From: Terriglobales bacterium
GTDB taxonomy: Bacteria; Acidobacteriota; Terriglobia; Terriglobales; Gp1-AA117
Assembly: GCA_030150795.1 (NCBI GenBank)
Contig: JASLFF010000141.1
Span: forward strand, 1-12,705
Length of the DNA stretch: 12,705 nucleotides
Direction of reading: 5' to 3'
The position numbers were made by a program, and so were the translations under genes. The notes under the pieces were generated by a model. It saw only the letters and a list, made by a program, of their open reading frames with translations, was not told the origin of the DNA and ran no database searches. Shown here piece after piece: positions 1-7,870 of this stretch (position 1 is the stretch's first letter; the number at the start of each line of letters is the position of its first letter).

Positions 1-480
1 GCGGCGCGTGTCGGCGATCGGAGTTTCTCCGCCCGCCTGCGGCTCGGTTACGCAGAAAAATGCAATACGCAGCGGAAATGTATGGTTATACGATTGCTCC
101 GTGTGCGGAAAGATGGTGCGGTCTGGCGGATAGTCGGTCGAGGTAAATACATTGCCGCTCACCTGGCTTCTGGGCGAAGACCGTTCTTTATATTCCAGAA
201 GGCCGCCGCAAGCGGCTTCAACAAAAGCCTCGAATTGATCAACTTTATTGACTCCGAAGTTGCGGAACAGGATCGCTCCAGCTTCATTGAGCTTGGAATC
301 GAGAAAGTCACGGTGTGCTTCTGCCCACCGCACAAGGTCGAGTCCTTCCATCTGGGGCTCCACGACCAGCGGCAGCCGACGCTCATTCAGGTATCCGGTG
401 CGTACCAGGTCCTGGTCCGAGGCAGTTACTATCTTTCTTTTGCGTGAAAAAGCAATGCTTGATTCAAGCGGACGTGCCAT
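1..480 (-). CDS. TauD/TfdA (SyrP-like) Fe(II)/2-oxoglutarate oxygenase, 3' end outside window
   Basis: The minus-strand frame is open from ATG at 480 to the window edge (160 codons, no stop), so the C-terminal part is missing. The protein has the N-terminal half of the TauD/TfdA/clavaminate synthase-like fold: ILFRNFGV at residues 70-77, the KERSSPRSQVSGNVFTSTDY region at 98-117, then FPHTEQSYN at 124-132, and FCVTEPQAGGETPIADTR at 142-159. H126 and E128 form the H-x-E half of the iron-binding triad; the distal His and the 2-oxoglutarate-binding Arg would lie beyond the edge. The start is supported by GAGGAA about 5 nt upstream. The gene follows the synthetase stop by 49 nt on the same strand, so cotranscription is likely. 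In NRPS clusters such enzymes (SyrP type) usually beta-hydroxylate a carrier-bound amino acid; that role and the substrate are inferred here. Confidence 0.88.
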   Translation of the reverse strand, partial: MARPLESSIAFSRKRKIVTASDQDLVRTGYLNERRLPLVVEPQMEGLDLVRWAEAHRDFLDSKLNEAGAILFRNFGVNKVDQFEAFVEAACGGLLEYKERSSPRSQVSGNVFTSTDYPPDRTIFPHTEQSYNHTFPLRIAFFCVTEPQAGGETPIADTRR

Positions 481-529
481 GGTTCCTCACTATGTTCGGG
501 CAATTGAATGCAATGTTTGGATGGGGTCT

Positions 530-3500
530 TTACGTGAGCCGAACGGCGTTGCGCTTCCGAGCGGTAAAGCCCATGCGGTCGGCATGGGTCTCCGCTTCCG
601 TCCGATCGGAAATTGCGCGGGCTGATCCCTGCTCAATGACAGGTCCGGCGAGATCACTGACCCGCGCGGCGGGATGCTCCGCCACCTGTTGTAGTATCTG
701 GGAGTAGTCGCGGTTCAGGCGCTCGATTTCCCGTGGATCAAATACACCGTTGTTGTATCTCCAGCACGCCCGGAAGCCGGCCGCGCTGCGGAAGATCCAC
801 AACACCAAACCGAAGCGCACTGTCTCTTCGCCGGTCTCTATCAGGGTTGCGTCTCCTCCGGGCAGAAGGCGGAGCGCCATCTCCTCGTTTTGCAGGGCGA
901 ACGTTACCTGGAAGATCTGCGGTCGTCCATCGATGCGGGGCGGCTTCACTTCTTCGATCAATTTTTCCAGAGGGAGGGCCTGATGAGAGTAAGCCTCCAG
1001 CGTGGTGGCGCGAACTCGCTCCAGCAGTTCCTCAAAAGTGGGATCGCCGGTCAAATCGGCGCGTAAAGGCAGCATGTTTACGAAAAATCCGATAAGGTCT
1101 TCGATCTCCACTTCATTGCGTCCGGCGACCGGAGCGCCGACCGCGAAATCAGTTTGGCCAGAATAACGATGCATCAGAACCTCGAAGGCCGCGAGCATCG
1201 TCATAAAGAGTGTGGTACCGTGCCGGCGGCTGACTTCCTGCAGGGCCTTCATCATGCCCGGTTCCAAATCGAAGGAATCGTTTCTCCCGTCATTGGCGCG
1301 GATGTCTGAAATTCCCTTTCCAATCCGCAGTTGTAAAGGCGGCATGCCCGCCAGTTTGCGACGCCAGTAATTCAGGAAGCTTTCGAGCACTTCGCCAGTC
1401 AGCCATCGCCGTTGCCAGGAAGCAAAATCGGCGTACTGAATGGGGAGTTCGGGCAAAGGAGAAGTTTCTCCCTTTAAGAACGTTTCATAGAGGAGAGTAA
1501 ACTCCCGTATCAGAATGTTTACGCTCCAAGCGTCGCAGACGGCGTGATGCACCGTGAACAGGAGCATATGGACTTCAGGTTCCAGGCGCACCAACATGGC
1601 ACGCAACAATGGGCCCTGATTCAAGTCGAATGGGCGCACTGCCTCTTCCCGCGCCAGTTGAAGCACTCGCTGCTCCCGGTCCGGAACATGAGATAAATCA
1701 ATCAACGGAACTTCCACGGTGCTGGGTGGAGCAATTTGCTGGAAAGGCTCGCCATTCCGCGCCGGAAAAGTGGTCCGCAATACCTCATGTCGGCTCACAA
1801 TTTCGGTCAGGCTGCGCTGCACCGAAGACGGATCCAGCTTCCCGTTTAACCGCACCGCACCGGGCGAGTTGTATGCCGCCGACCCAGGATCCAGCTGTTC
1901 CAGAAACCAGAGCCGCTGCTGGGCAAACGAGAGGGGCAGCGACCCTGTACGCGATACCCGGACAATGGGAGGAATTTCCATCTTGTTGTTCCGGCGAAGG
2001 CCTTCCTCCACCTGCTCCGCCAAGCGGGCAACCGTGGGGGATTCAAAGAGCGCACGGAAAGGCAGCTCAACCCCGAATGCAGCCCGGACACGGGAGATAA
2101 GTTGTGTGGCTAGAAGTGAATGACCTCCCAGATCGAAGAAAGTATCATGAATTCCGACGTGCTCGGACTTCAGGACATCTTTCCAGATGCCTACCATGAT
2201 TTCTTCGACCGGTGTACGAGCCGGAGACTGCCGGGATTTTTCCTTGCCGTACTCTGGGGCCGGCAGAGCCTTTCGGTCAATCTTGCCTGTGGGTGTAAGC
2301 GGCAGGTCATCGAGCATGATGATGGCCGCGGGGACCATGTATTCGGGCAATTGTTTGCTCAAATGGTTCCGTAATTCCGTCTCATCTGCGCCCGGCGTGC
2401 CGGGCTCGGCAACCACATAAGCCACCAGCCTCTTGTCTCCCGGAGTATCTTCTCGCACCAGGACCAGTGCGTGTCTCATACCAGAAAGCTGCAGGATTGC
2501 GGCTTGTATCTCTTCCAACTCAATACGGAAACCGCGCAACTTGACCTGATGATCGAGCCTTCCCAGGAACTGCAGGTTCCCATCCGTGCTCCAGCGGACC
2601 CGATCCCCGGTGCGGTACAGCCTCTCGCCGGGTTCACCGGCAAAAGGGTTCGGCAGGAACGCTTCTGCGGTAAGGTCGGGACGCCGGAGATAGCCGCGCG
2701 CGAGTCCCATTCCGCCGGTATATAGTTCGCCCGCTACTCCGGTCGGCACCGGCGACATGTGCTCGTCCAGCACATACACTGTGGTATTGGAAATCGGACT
2801 CCCTAGCGGAAGATAGCTTACCGGTCCGGGATCGCTTTCAATGGTGTGGCACATGGTATATGTGGTGTTCTCGCTGGGACCGTAGGCATGGACCAACACG
2901 CATCTTGGCAGGTTTTGCATGACCAGGCGAGCATGATGCGGCGAAACGATGTCACCGCCTGTCATCAGGTAACGCACGCTTTGCAATCGCGTTACATGTG
3001 TCTCCACCAGTTGGTGGAACAAACCAGAAGTCAGGAAGAGCACCGTGACGCGCTCCTGCTCAACGATGGTCGCCAGTTCCTCGAGCGAGCGGGCGTCCGG
3101 CGAGGCAATCACCAGACGAGACCCGTTGACTAAGGGACCCCATATTTCAATTGTCGAGGCGTCGAATGTGACGGGAGCGAACAATAAAAATGCATCTCCG
3201 CTGCCAGCTTCACAGAACTTCATTTCGAAAACCAAGCGGACAATTCCGCGATGTTCGATCAACACTCCCTTGGGCCGTCCCGTAGAACCCGAGGTATAAA
3301 CGACAAATGCGCAATTTTGGGGTGTGGCCAACGGGACAGGATTGGATGCGTTCTCATTCGCTATCTGCTCCCAATCATCATCCAGCAAAATGACCTGGGC
3401 CCAGTGCGACGGCAGACTTTCAAGCAGCTTATGCTGGGTCAGCAAGATGGGGGCTTGGCTGTCGTCCAGCATCCACGCCAGGCGGTCGGCAGGATATGAG

Positions 3501-6500
3501 GCATCGAGCGGGACGTAAATGCCGCCTGCCTTGACCACCGCGAGGATGGCCACCACAAGTTCCATGCTGCGTTCACAGCAGATGGCCACGGGTATCTCTG
3601 GACCCACGCCGTAGCCGCGCAAAAAGTGCGCCAGCTGGTTTGCCTTCGCATTCAGTTCCGCGTACGTGAGCTGCCGGTCGCCGAACACCAGCGCAACATT
3701 ATCAGGCGCTTGCCGGGCTTGCGCCTCGAACAATTCATGCACGCAGACTGCCGGAACCTCCTGCCTGGTGTTATTCCAATTCACCACCAGCTTCAGCCGT
3801 TCCGGTTCCGTGAGCAGTGACACTTCAGAAATTGCCTTATCCGGACCCGCTATTGCGGCTTCCATGATCCGGACAAAATGTCGGGCGAATTGCTCGATCG
3901 TAGACCGGTCCCAGATTTCCCTGTCATACAGGATCGTCCCATAAAGCCGGCCACCTGATTCGGCCATGGTTACCACCAGTTCGAAGGTGGTCATTAACTT
4001 CTCAATCGGTCGGGCCGTGATACGCAGGGTCCCCACCGGTACCGTAGCTCCGGGATGTCCCAGAGCCACCAATTCGAGTCCCTGATGTTCCTGAAGCTGC
4101 GTGCGTTGCATCACGAACGACACATCCATCAGGGCTGACCCGCCGGATGACCGTGAGGTGCCAAGCCGTTCATTCAATATCGCGAACGGCAGGCCATCAT
4201 GCCTGAAGGCCGCGGAAACGGTCTGCGCGACCCTCGTATGCAGCGCTTCAAAAGAGGGATCGCCGCTCAAATCCGCCCGCAAGGGCAAAGCCTTCACAAA
4301 ATAGCCGATTAGTTCACGCAAGGTTGCGCTGTCGCGGCCATGGGTAGGTGTACCCAAGACGAACTCGGTTTGGCCAGTATAGCGATGCAGCAGGACTTCA
4401 AACGCCGTTAGAAGGACAGTATATAAAGTGGAGTGGTGATTGCGGCTGAATTCTTGAAGTTTTGCGGTCAGAGCTACGGGCACCTCAAAAAGATGGAGTT
4501 CGCTTTCACGCTGTGAACGCTCCAGGCGCGGCCGGTCTCCGGGAACCAGCGGAGGAGTCAAATCGCCTTGCAGCTGGGTCCGCCAATATTGCCAGAGCTG
4601 TTCACCCTGGGGCCCTTCCACTATCTGCCGCTCCCGCGCCACATGCCTGTAAAAGAGGTCGGAAGGCGGAGGAGGCGGAATCCTTTTGCCGGCATAAAGC
4701 GCCGCGACCTCGGCCACGAGGATGCTCATGGACCAGAAGTCTGCCACGATGTGATGAATCACAAATAGGAGTATGTAGCCGCCATCCGCAAGCTGATAAA
4801 AATTGACTCGGAACAACGGAGCCTGGTGGACAAATGCCCGTTGAGCTTGTTGTATCAGCTCCTGGTTCAAGCGGTCATCGCTCCAATCCCTGGCATCGGT
4901 CTCAGTCAAGGCGGCCGCGGCAGCGTCGGCGTTATCTTTCACTTCCAGCCATTGTTCGCCCTGATCATCAACGATATATCCATGTAATCCGGGATGACGC
5001 TCTATAACATGTTGCAAACAGCCTTTCAGCTTTGCCATGTCTACGTCTGAGCGGAGCTGAATGGCGCGGGCAATATTCAACGCGCCACTTTCATGCGCAC
5101 GCTGCTGGATCAGCCAAAGCGCCTTTTGGTCAATTGACAGTGGAATCCGCGCTCCTGCCTCAGCTGGGACCGCAACGGGTTCCCGGCGGGGAGCATTGGC
5201 CAGGTCACGCGCCAGGCTTCGAATGGAAGCGTTACCCAGCGCGGCTCCGGGATCTATCTGAATACCTAAATCAACTTCGAGTTGATGGCAGAGCTGCACG
5301 GCAGTCAGAGAATCGAGCCCTAAAGCCGTCAGCGGTTGATCGGGATTGATTGTTCCGGCAGTCACCTTGAGCAAAGAGGCCGCAGTGGAAACCAGCCAGG
5401 ATTCCAGTTTCGCGGACCGGCCCTCGACTTCCTCCGGAACCGCTTTGACTGTGCCGGATTTTTCAGTTTCTTCGGTCCCCGCAAGACTGGCGGCAATGCC
5501 CGGCAACGCACCTGCGAGAAAGGCGCGTTTACATTCCTGTCGTCTGACTTTTCCGCTCGACGTGCGCGGCAGATGTCCGGCTGCAACCAGCACCACGGCA
5601 TGTGTCTGCAGTTCGTGATCCAGTGAAATTGCCTTACGCACTTCTCGCAGGATCTCGTCTGCGGGCCCTTTGTAGTGGCGATTCAGTTCAGCTGCAACCA
5701 CCAACAGTTCCTCGCGATCATCCGATATCGAAAACGCAATGCTCGCATTGCTCATCAGCGCCGGGTGGGCCGCCTCGACTGTACGCTCAATATCCTGGGG
5801 ATAATGATTCTGGCCGCGAATGATGATGCAATCCTTGCGCCTGCCGGTGACAAAGAGCTGTTCGTCATGCAGGAAACCAAGATCGCCCGTGCGGAGCCAG
5901 GACTTTGTTGGATCGTCTGCCAGAGTGGCATGGAACGTTGCCGCGGATTCTTCCGGGCGGTTCCAATAGCCTGCGGCAACGCCAGGACCGTGGACCCATA
6001 TTTCTCCGACTTCATCTAACGGGCAACGCTGGTATGAGTCGGGATTCACGATGGCTATTTCCGTATCAAGCCCCGCCCGACCGCTGGCGGCAAGAGTTCG
6101 CGAGCTATTTGATTCCGCTGGGGCCAATTCCACACAATGCCGCTCCAGCGCGTGGGCGTCCGCATGGACTAATGATGGACCTGCACTCGGCTCCGGGCTG
6201 GTTACCTTCAACGTGGCTTCCGCCAGTCCGTACACCGGATAAAATGCATTGCGCTGAAATCCGCAAGACGAAAATGCCTTAGTGAATGCTTCGATGGTCT
6301 CGGCGCGGACTGGCTCAGCTCCGTTAAATGCTACTTTCCAACTGCTTAAGTCAAGATGGGAGCGCAAATCCGGTGGGATGCGTTGCACACACAGATCATA
6401 GGCAAAATTGGGACCGCCCGTGTGGGTAATGCGATGGTGGGAAATAGCTTCCAGCCAGCGCAACGGTTTCTGAATAAAAGAAGTGGGCGAAAACAAATAT

Positions 6501-7228
6501 GTAGAAAAGCCGCTGAATATAGGCTGCAGGAATCCATAAACCAAGCCCATGTCGTGAAAATGGGGCAGCCAGCTCAGAGTCCGGGTTCCCGCCGTGAATC
6601 CTCCGCTCGCGGCAATTGATTCCAGATTCGCCATCAGGTTCCGATGCGTGACGACCACGCCCTTCGGAGTGGAAGTGGAGCCCGAGGTGTATTGCAGGTA
6701 TGCCACATCATCCCCGCTGAGAGCTACAGGATTGAATGCCTCCGCTCCGGAAGATGCAATCGCAACGGTATCAATCCAGTCAACGGCTTGCCAGCATTCG
6801 CCCGCAAGCAGGCGTTGATTCAACTTCTCAGCGTTGCCGCTGAGAATGACCATTGCACCTGAGTCTTCCAACATGGATTCCAGGCGAGGCAGGTCGCGTT
6901 GAGAGCGGGGGGCCCCAGCCGGAACGGCGATTACGCCGGCGTACAGGCATCCCATAAACCCCTCGACGTATTCCAGGCCAGGACCGTACAGCAGGAGAGC
7001 GCGCTCGCTTGTCAGACCAGCGGAAATCAGGGTCGCCGCGATGGCACGTGCCCTCCGGTCAAGCTCTCCGCAAGTAACTGTGGCCTCTAAGGATTCGCCG
7101 TCGGCCAACCAGCTATACAGTTCGGCATGGCCTTCCGTTTGTGCCCGGAATCTTAAAAAATCAACCAGGGTTGCGCTTCCCCCGGAGTCGGCGCGGCATA
7201 CTTCAAATTTGTTTTCGAGAGTTTGCAT
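530..7228 (-). CDS. Nonribosomal peptide synthetase, FAAL-ACP-C-A-PCP-C (lipoinitiation plus first elongation module)
   Basis: This 2232-residue protein starts and extends a lipopeptide. Domains in order: fatty acyl-AMP ligase, about 20-585; acyl carrier, 606-678, with phosphopantetheine Ser640 in LGLDSL; condensation, 695-1135, with HHIVADFW (H826, D830); adenylation, 1155-1655; peptidyl carrier, 1670-1742, with Ser1704 in LGGHSL; second condensation, 1764-2195, with HHAVCDAW (H1895, D1899). Both condensation domains keep the catalytic His and Asp, although the usual Gly after the Asp is Phe in the first and Ala in the second. No epimerase, thioesterase or reductase is present, and the protein ends after the second condensation domain with a basic tail, so the chain must continue on another protein. 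The ATG at 7228 lacks a strong Shine-Dalgarno; only an AAAGAAA stretch lies upstream. MbtH is 174 nt upstream and the oxygenase 49 nt downstream. The family assignment is certain; the product is unknown. Confidence 0.97.
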   Translation of the reverse strand: MQTLENKFEVCRADSGGSATLVDFLRFRAQTEGHAELYSWLADGESLEATVTCGELDRRARAIAATLISAGLTSERALLLYGPGLEYVEGFMGCLYAGVIAVPAGAPRSQRDLPRLESMLEDSGAMVILSGNAEKLNQRLLAGECWQAVDWIDTVAIASSGAEAFNPVALSGDDVAYLQYTSGSTSTPKGVVVTHRNLMANLESIAASGGFTAGTRTLSWLPHFHDMGLVYGFLQPIFSGFSTYLFSPTSFIQKPLRWLEAISHHRITHTGGPNFAYDLCVQRIPPDLRSHLDLSSWKVAFNGAEPVRAETIEAFTKAFSSCGFQRNAFYPVYGLAEATLKVTSPEPSAGPSLVHADAHALERHCVELAPAESNSSRTLAASGRAGLDTEIAIVNPDSYQRCPLDEVGEIWVHGPGVAAGYWNRPEESAATFHATLADDPTKSWLRTGDLGFLHDEQLFVTGRRKDCIIIRGQNHYPQDIERTVEAAHPALMSNASIAFSISDDREELLVVAAELNRHYKGPADEILREVRKAISLDHELQTHAVVLVAAGHLPRTSSGKVRRQECKRAFLAGALPGIAASLAGTEETEKSGTVKAVPEEVEGRSAKLESWLVSTAASLLKVTAGTINPDQPLTALGLDSLTAVQLCHQLEVDLGIQIDPGAALGNASIRSLARDLANAPRREPVAVPAEAGARIPLSIDQKALWLIQQRAHESGALNIARAIQLRSDVDMAKLKGCLQHVIERHPGLHGYIVDDQGEQWLEVKDNADAAAAALTETDARDWSDDRLNQELIQQAQRAFVHQAPLFRVNFYQLADGGYILLFVIHHIVADFWSMSILVAEVAALYAGKRIPPPPPSDLFYRHVARERQIVEGPQGEQLWQYWRTQLQGDLTPPLVPGDRPRLERSQRESELHLFEVPVALTAKLQEFSRNHHSTLYTVLLTAFEVLLHRYTGQTEFVLGTPTHGRDSATLRELIGYFVKALPLRADLSGDPSFEALHTRVAQTVSAAFRHDGLPFAILNERLGTSRSSGGSALMDVSFVMQRTQLQEHQGLELVALGHPGATVPVGTLRITARPIEKLMTTFELVVTMAESGGRLYGTILYDREIWDRSTIEQFARHFVRIMEAAIAGPDKAISEVSLLTEPERLKLVVNWNNTRQEVPAVCVHELFEAQARQAPDNVALVFGDRQLTYAELNAKANQLAHFLRGYGVGPEIPVAICCERSMELVVAILAVVKAGGIYVPLDASYPADRLAWMLDDSQAPILLTQHKLLESLPSHWAQVILLDDDWEQIANENASNPVPLATPQNCAFVVYTSGSTGRPKGVLIEHRGIVRLVFEMKFCEAGSGDAFLLFAPVTFDASTIEIWGPLVNGSRLVIASPDARSLEELATIVEQERVTVLFLTSGLFHQLVETHVTRLQSVRYLMTGGDIVSPHHARLVMQNLPRCVLVHAYGPSENTTYTMCHTIESDPGPVSYLPLGSPISNTTVYVLDEHMSPVPTGVAGELYTGGMGLARGYLRRPDLTAEAFLPNPFAGEPGERLYRTGDRVRWSTDGNLQFLGRLDHQVKLRGFRIELEEIQAAILQLSGMRHALVLVREDTPGDKRLVAYVVAEPGTPGADETELRNHLSKQLPEYMVPAAIIMLDDLPLTPTGKIDRKALPAPEYGKEKSRQSPARTPVEEIMVGIWKDVLKSEHVGIHDTFFDLGGHSLLATQLISRVRAAFGVELPFRALFESPTVARLAEQVEEGLRRNNKMEIPPIVRVSRTGSLPLSFAQQRLWFLEQLDPGSAAYNSPGAVRLNGKLDPSSVQRSLTEIVSRHEVLRTTFPARNGEPFQQIAPPSTVEVPLIDLSHVPDREQRVLQLAREEAVRPFDLNQGPLLRAMLVRLEPEVHMLLFTVHHAVCDAWSVNILIREFTLLYETFLKGETSPLPELPIQYADFASWQRRWLTGEVLESFLNYWRRKLAGMPPLQLRIGKGISDIRANDGRNDSFDLEPGMMKALQEVSRRHGTTLFMTMLAAFEVLMHRYSGQTDFAVGAPVAGRNEVEIEDLIGFFVNMLPLRADLTGDPTFEELLERVRATTLEAYSHQALPLEKLIEEVKPPRIDGRPQIFQVTFALQNEEMALRLLPGGDATLIETGEETVRFGLVLWIFRSAAGFRACWRYNNGVFDPREIERLNRDYSQILQQVAEHPAARVSDLAGPVIEQGSARAISDRTEAETHADRMGFTARKRNAVRLT
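2264..3766 (-). other. Adenylation domain of the synthetase, predicted hydrophobic amino acid
   Basis: Residues about 1155-1655. Core motifs are intact: LTYAELN (1187-1193), YTSGSTGRPKG (1311-1321), AYGPSENT (1448-1455), YRTGDRVRW (1538-1546), GRLDHQVKLRGFRIE (1556-1570) and Lys1649 in PTGKIDRK. Aligning by eye to the GrsA phenylalanine domain gives pocket residues D1356, A1357, I1360, F1398, M1422, G1424, A1448, T1456, Y1457 and K1649. The Asp-first, mostly aliphatic pocket with Gly at the sixth position resembles Val/Ile/Leu-type codes more than polar ones. The exact amino acid is not assigned. Confidence 0.7.
5474..7171 (-). other. FAAL domain of the synthetase (fatty acid activation)
   Basis: Residues about 20-585 of the synthetase. 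FAALs adenylate a free fatty acid and transfer it to an acyl carrier protein instead of coenzyme A. Visible motifs are the P-loop YTSGSTSTPKG (180-190), the FAAL signature LPHFHDMGL (221-229), YGLAEAT (333-339), RTGDLGF (446-452), TGRRKDCIIIRGQNHYPQDI (461-480) and the C-terminal catalytic-type Lys560 in SSGKVRR. The directly following carrier (Ser640) fits loading in cis. Chain length cannot be read from the sequence. Confidence 0.93.
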
Positions 7229-7402
7229 GTGATTTTCTTTATCTGGATCGAAAAGATCGGGTCCATCTGAATCAAATCTGAGGCCCGCTTTATGTTTTGC
7301 GGTACGCCATATCTTCCAGGCGCGCGGAGAATTGGAGCAGGTGATTTAAAGGGATATGGGTTGGAGTTGCTGTTGGATGATTTCGCTGGCTGCTTCCAGG
7401 CG

Positions 7403-7618
7403 CTATGCCGTTTGGCTGTTCATCCATTTCCGCAGCGAGAGCGGTCTCATGTCTGTCCAAACGTCTTTAATGTAGTCAAGGCATTCTTGCTTGGTGCCGT
7501 TTTTGCCGGCGTCGCGCCATCCCGGCGCGTTCGCACGTTCAGCAAACCAGATTGAATATTGCTCTTCATCGTTTAAGACCACTTTGTATCTGATGGTGTC
7601 TTCTGTCTCGTGTGGCAT
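7403..7618 (-). CDS. mbtH: MbtH-like protein, NRPS adenylation-domain chaperone
   Basis: This 71-residue protein matches the MbtH family along its length: KVVLNDEEQYSIWFAE near the N-terminus, then APGWRDAGKNGTKQECLDYI, and the hallmark WTDMRPLSLR near the C-terminus. MbtH-like proteins bind adenylation domains and help them fold and work; the adenylation domain of the synthetase 174 nt downstream is the obvious partner. The frame stays open for 38 more codons upstream (ATG at 7732). The start at 7618 is preferred because 71 residues is the usual family length, GAGGA lies about 11 nt upstream, and the extra residues resemble nothing in the family and overlap leader hairpins. The gene lies between the NusG paralogue and the synthetase on the same strand. 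Confidence 0.93.
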   Translation of the reverse strand: MPHETEDTIRYKVVLNDEEQYSIWFAERANAPGWRDAGKNGTKQECLDYIKDVWTDMRPLSLRKWMNSQTA

Positions 7619-7870
7619 AGATAATTCATTCCTCACTTTTCTAAAAGATGTTTTCAGCGGGGTAAAAGATAAAACGCTTTTGGGCAAGCTCGCGCCATTC
7701 TCAGTCCCATCGGCTTTTTTCTCAAAATTCAACCCGAGAAAAAAAGCGCCTGCGACTAATTGTTGCCGATCGCAGTTAAAGCTTGCGGTCGGGGTTAAAG
7801 TTTTTCAGTAAGGTTGGCTTTAGGAGCTATTACTTTCACAGCTCGCAGGGATTCACAATGCAGCGGATTT
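7619..7870 (-). promoter_or_regulatory. Structured leader between the antiterminator gene and mbtH, candidate antitermination target
   Basis: This 252-nt gap between two cotranscribed genes holds four potential hairpins on the minus-strand transcript. In transcript order they are: GAGCT/AGCTC (7840-7844 with 7824-7828); CCGACCGCA/TGCGATCGG (7784-7792 with 7766-7774, one C-A mismatch); CTGCGA/TCGCAG (7770-7775 with 7750-7755), followed by GCGC and seven T (7745-7739); and GCTTTTTTTCTC/GAGAAAAAAGC (7736-7747 with 7713-7723). The second and third share 7770-7774, so they cannot coexist. The fourth takes up the T-tract of the third. The arrangement is what an attenuator or antitermination site would show; function is inferred. 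The gap could also carry a promoter for mbtH, but I see no convincing -35/-10 pair. Confidence 0.5.
7739..7775 (-). terminator. Possible weak conditional intrinsic terminator upstream of mbtH
   Basis: On the minus strand a 6-bp stem (CTGCGA with TCGCAG, 14-nt loop) is followed by GCGC and then seven consecutive T. The short stem and the four bases before the T-tract make it weak for a simple terminator. Its 5' arm can pair instead with sequence just upstream (7784-7792), which would dismantle it. Read as a candidate regulated terminator only. Confidence 0.35.

Noticed and set aside
82..6862. Many plus-strand open frames of 60-160 codons opposite the synthetase and oxygenase
   Set aside because: They are antisense shadows of strongly supported minus-strand genes, low in recognisable motifs and without matching ribosome-binding sites.
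7313..7403. 11-bp direct repeat CTTCCAGGCGC at 7313-7323 and 7393-7403
   Set aside because: Only two copies, one of them running into the mbtH stop codon, with no symmetry or further similarity around them; likely chance.
7694..7720. Plus-strand terminator ending in the T-run at 7715-7720
   Set aside because: The preceding GCC/GGC pairing is too short for a stem, no plus-strand gene lies upstream, and the T-run is better explained as an arm of the minus-strand inverted repeat.
7619..7732. 38-codon in-frame extension upstream of the MbtH start
   Set aside because: The extra residues have no MbtH-family character, overlap leader hairpins, and would make the protein much longer than the usual 70 or so residues; the inner ATG at 7618 has a ribosome-binding site.
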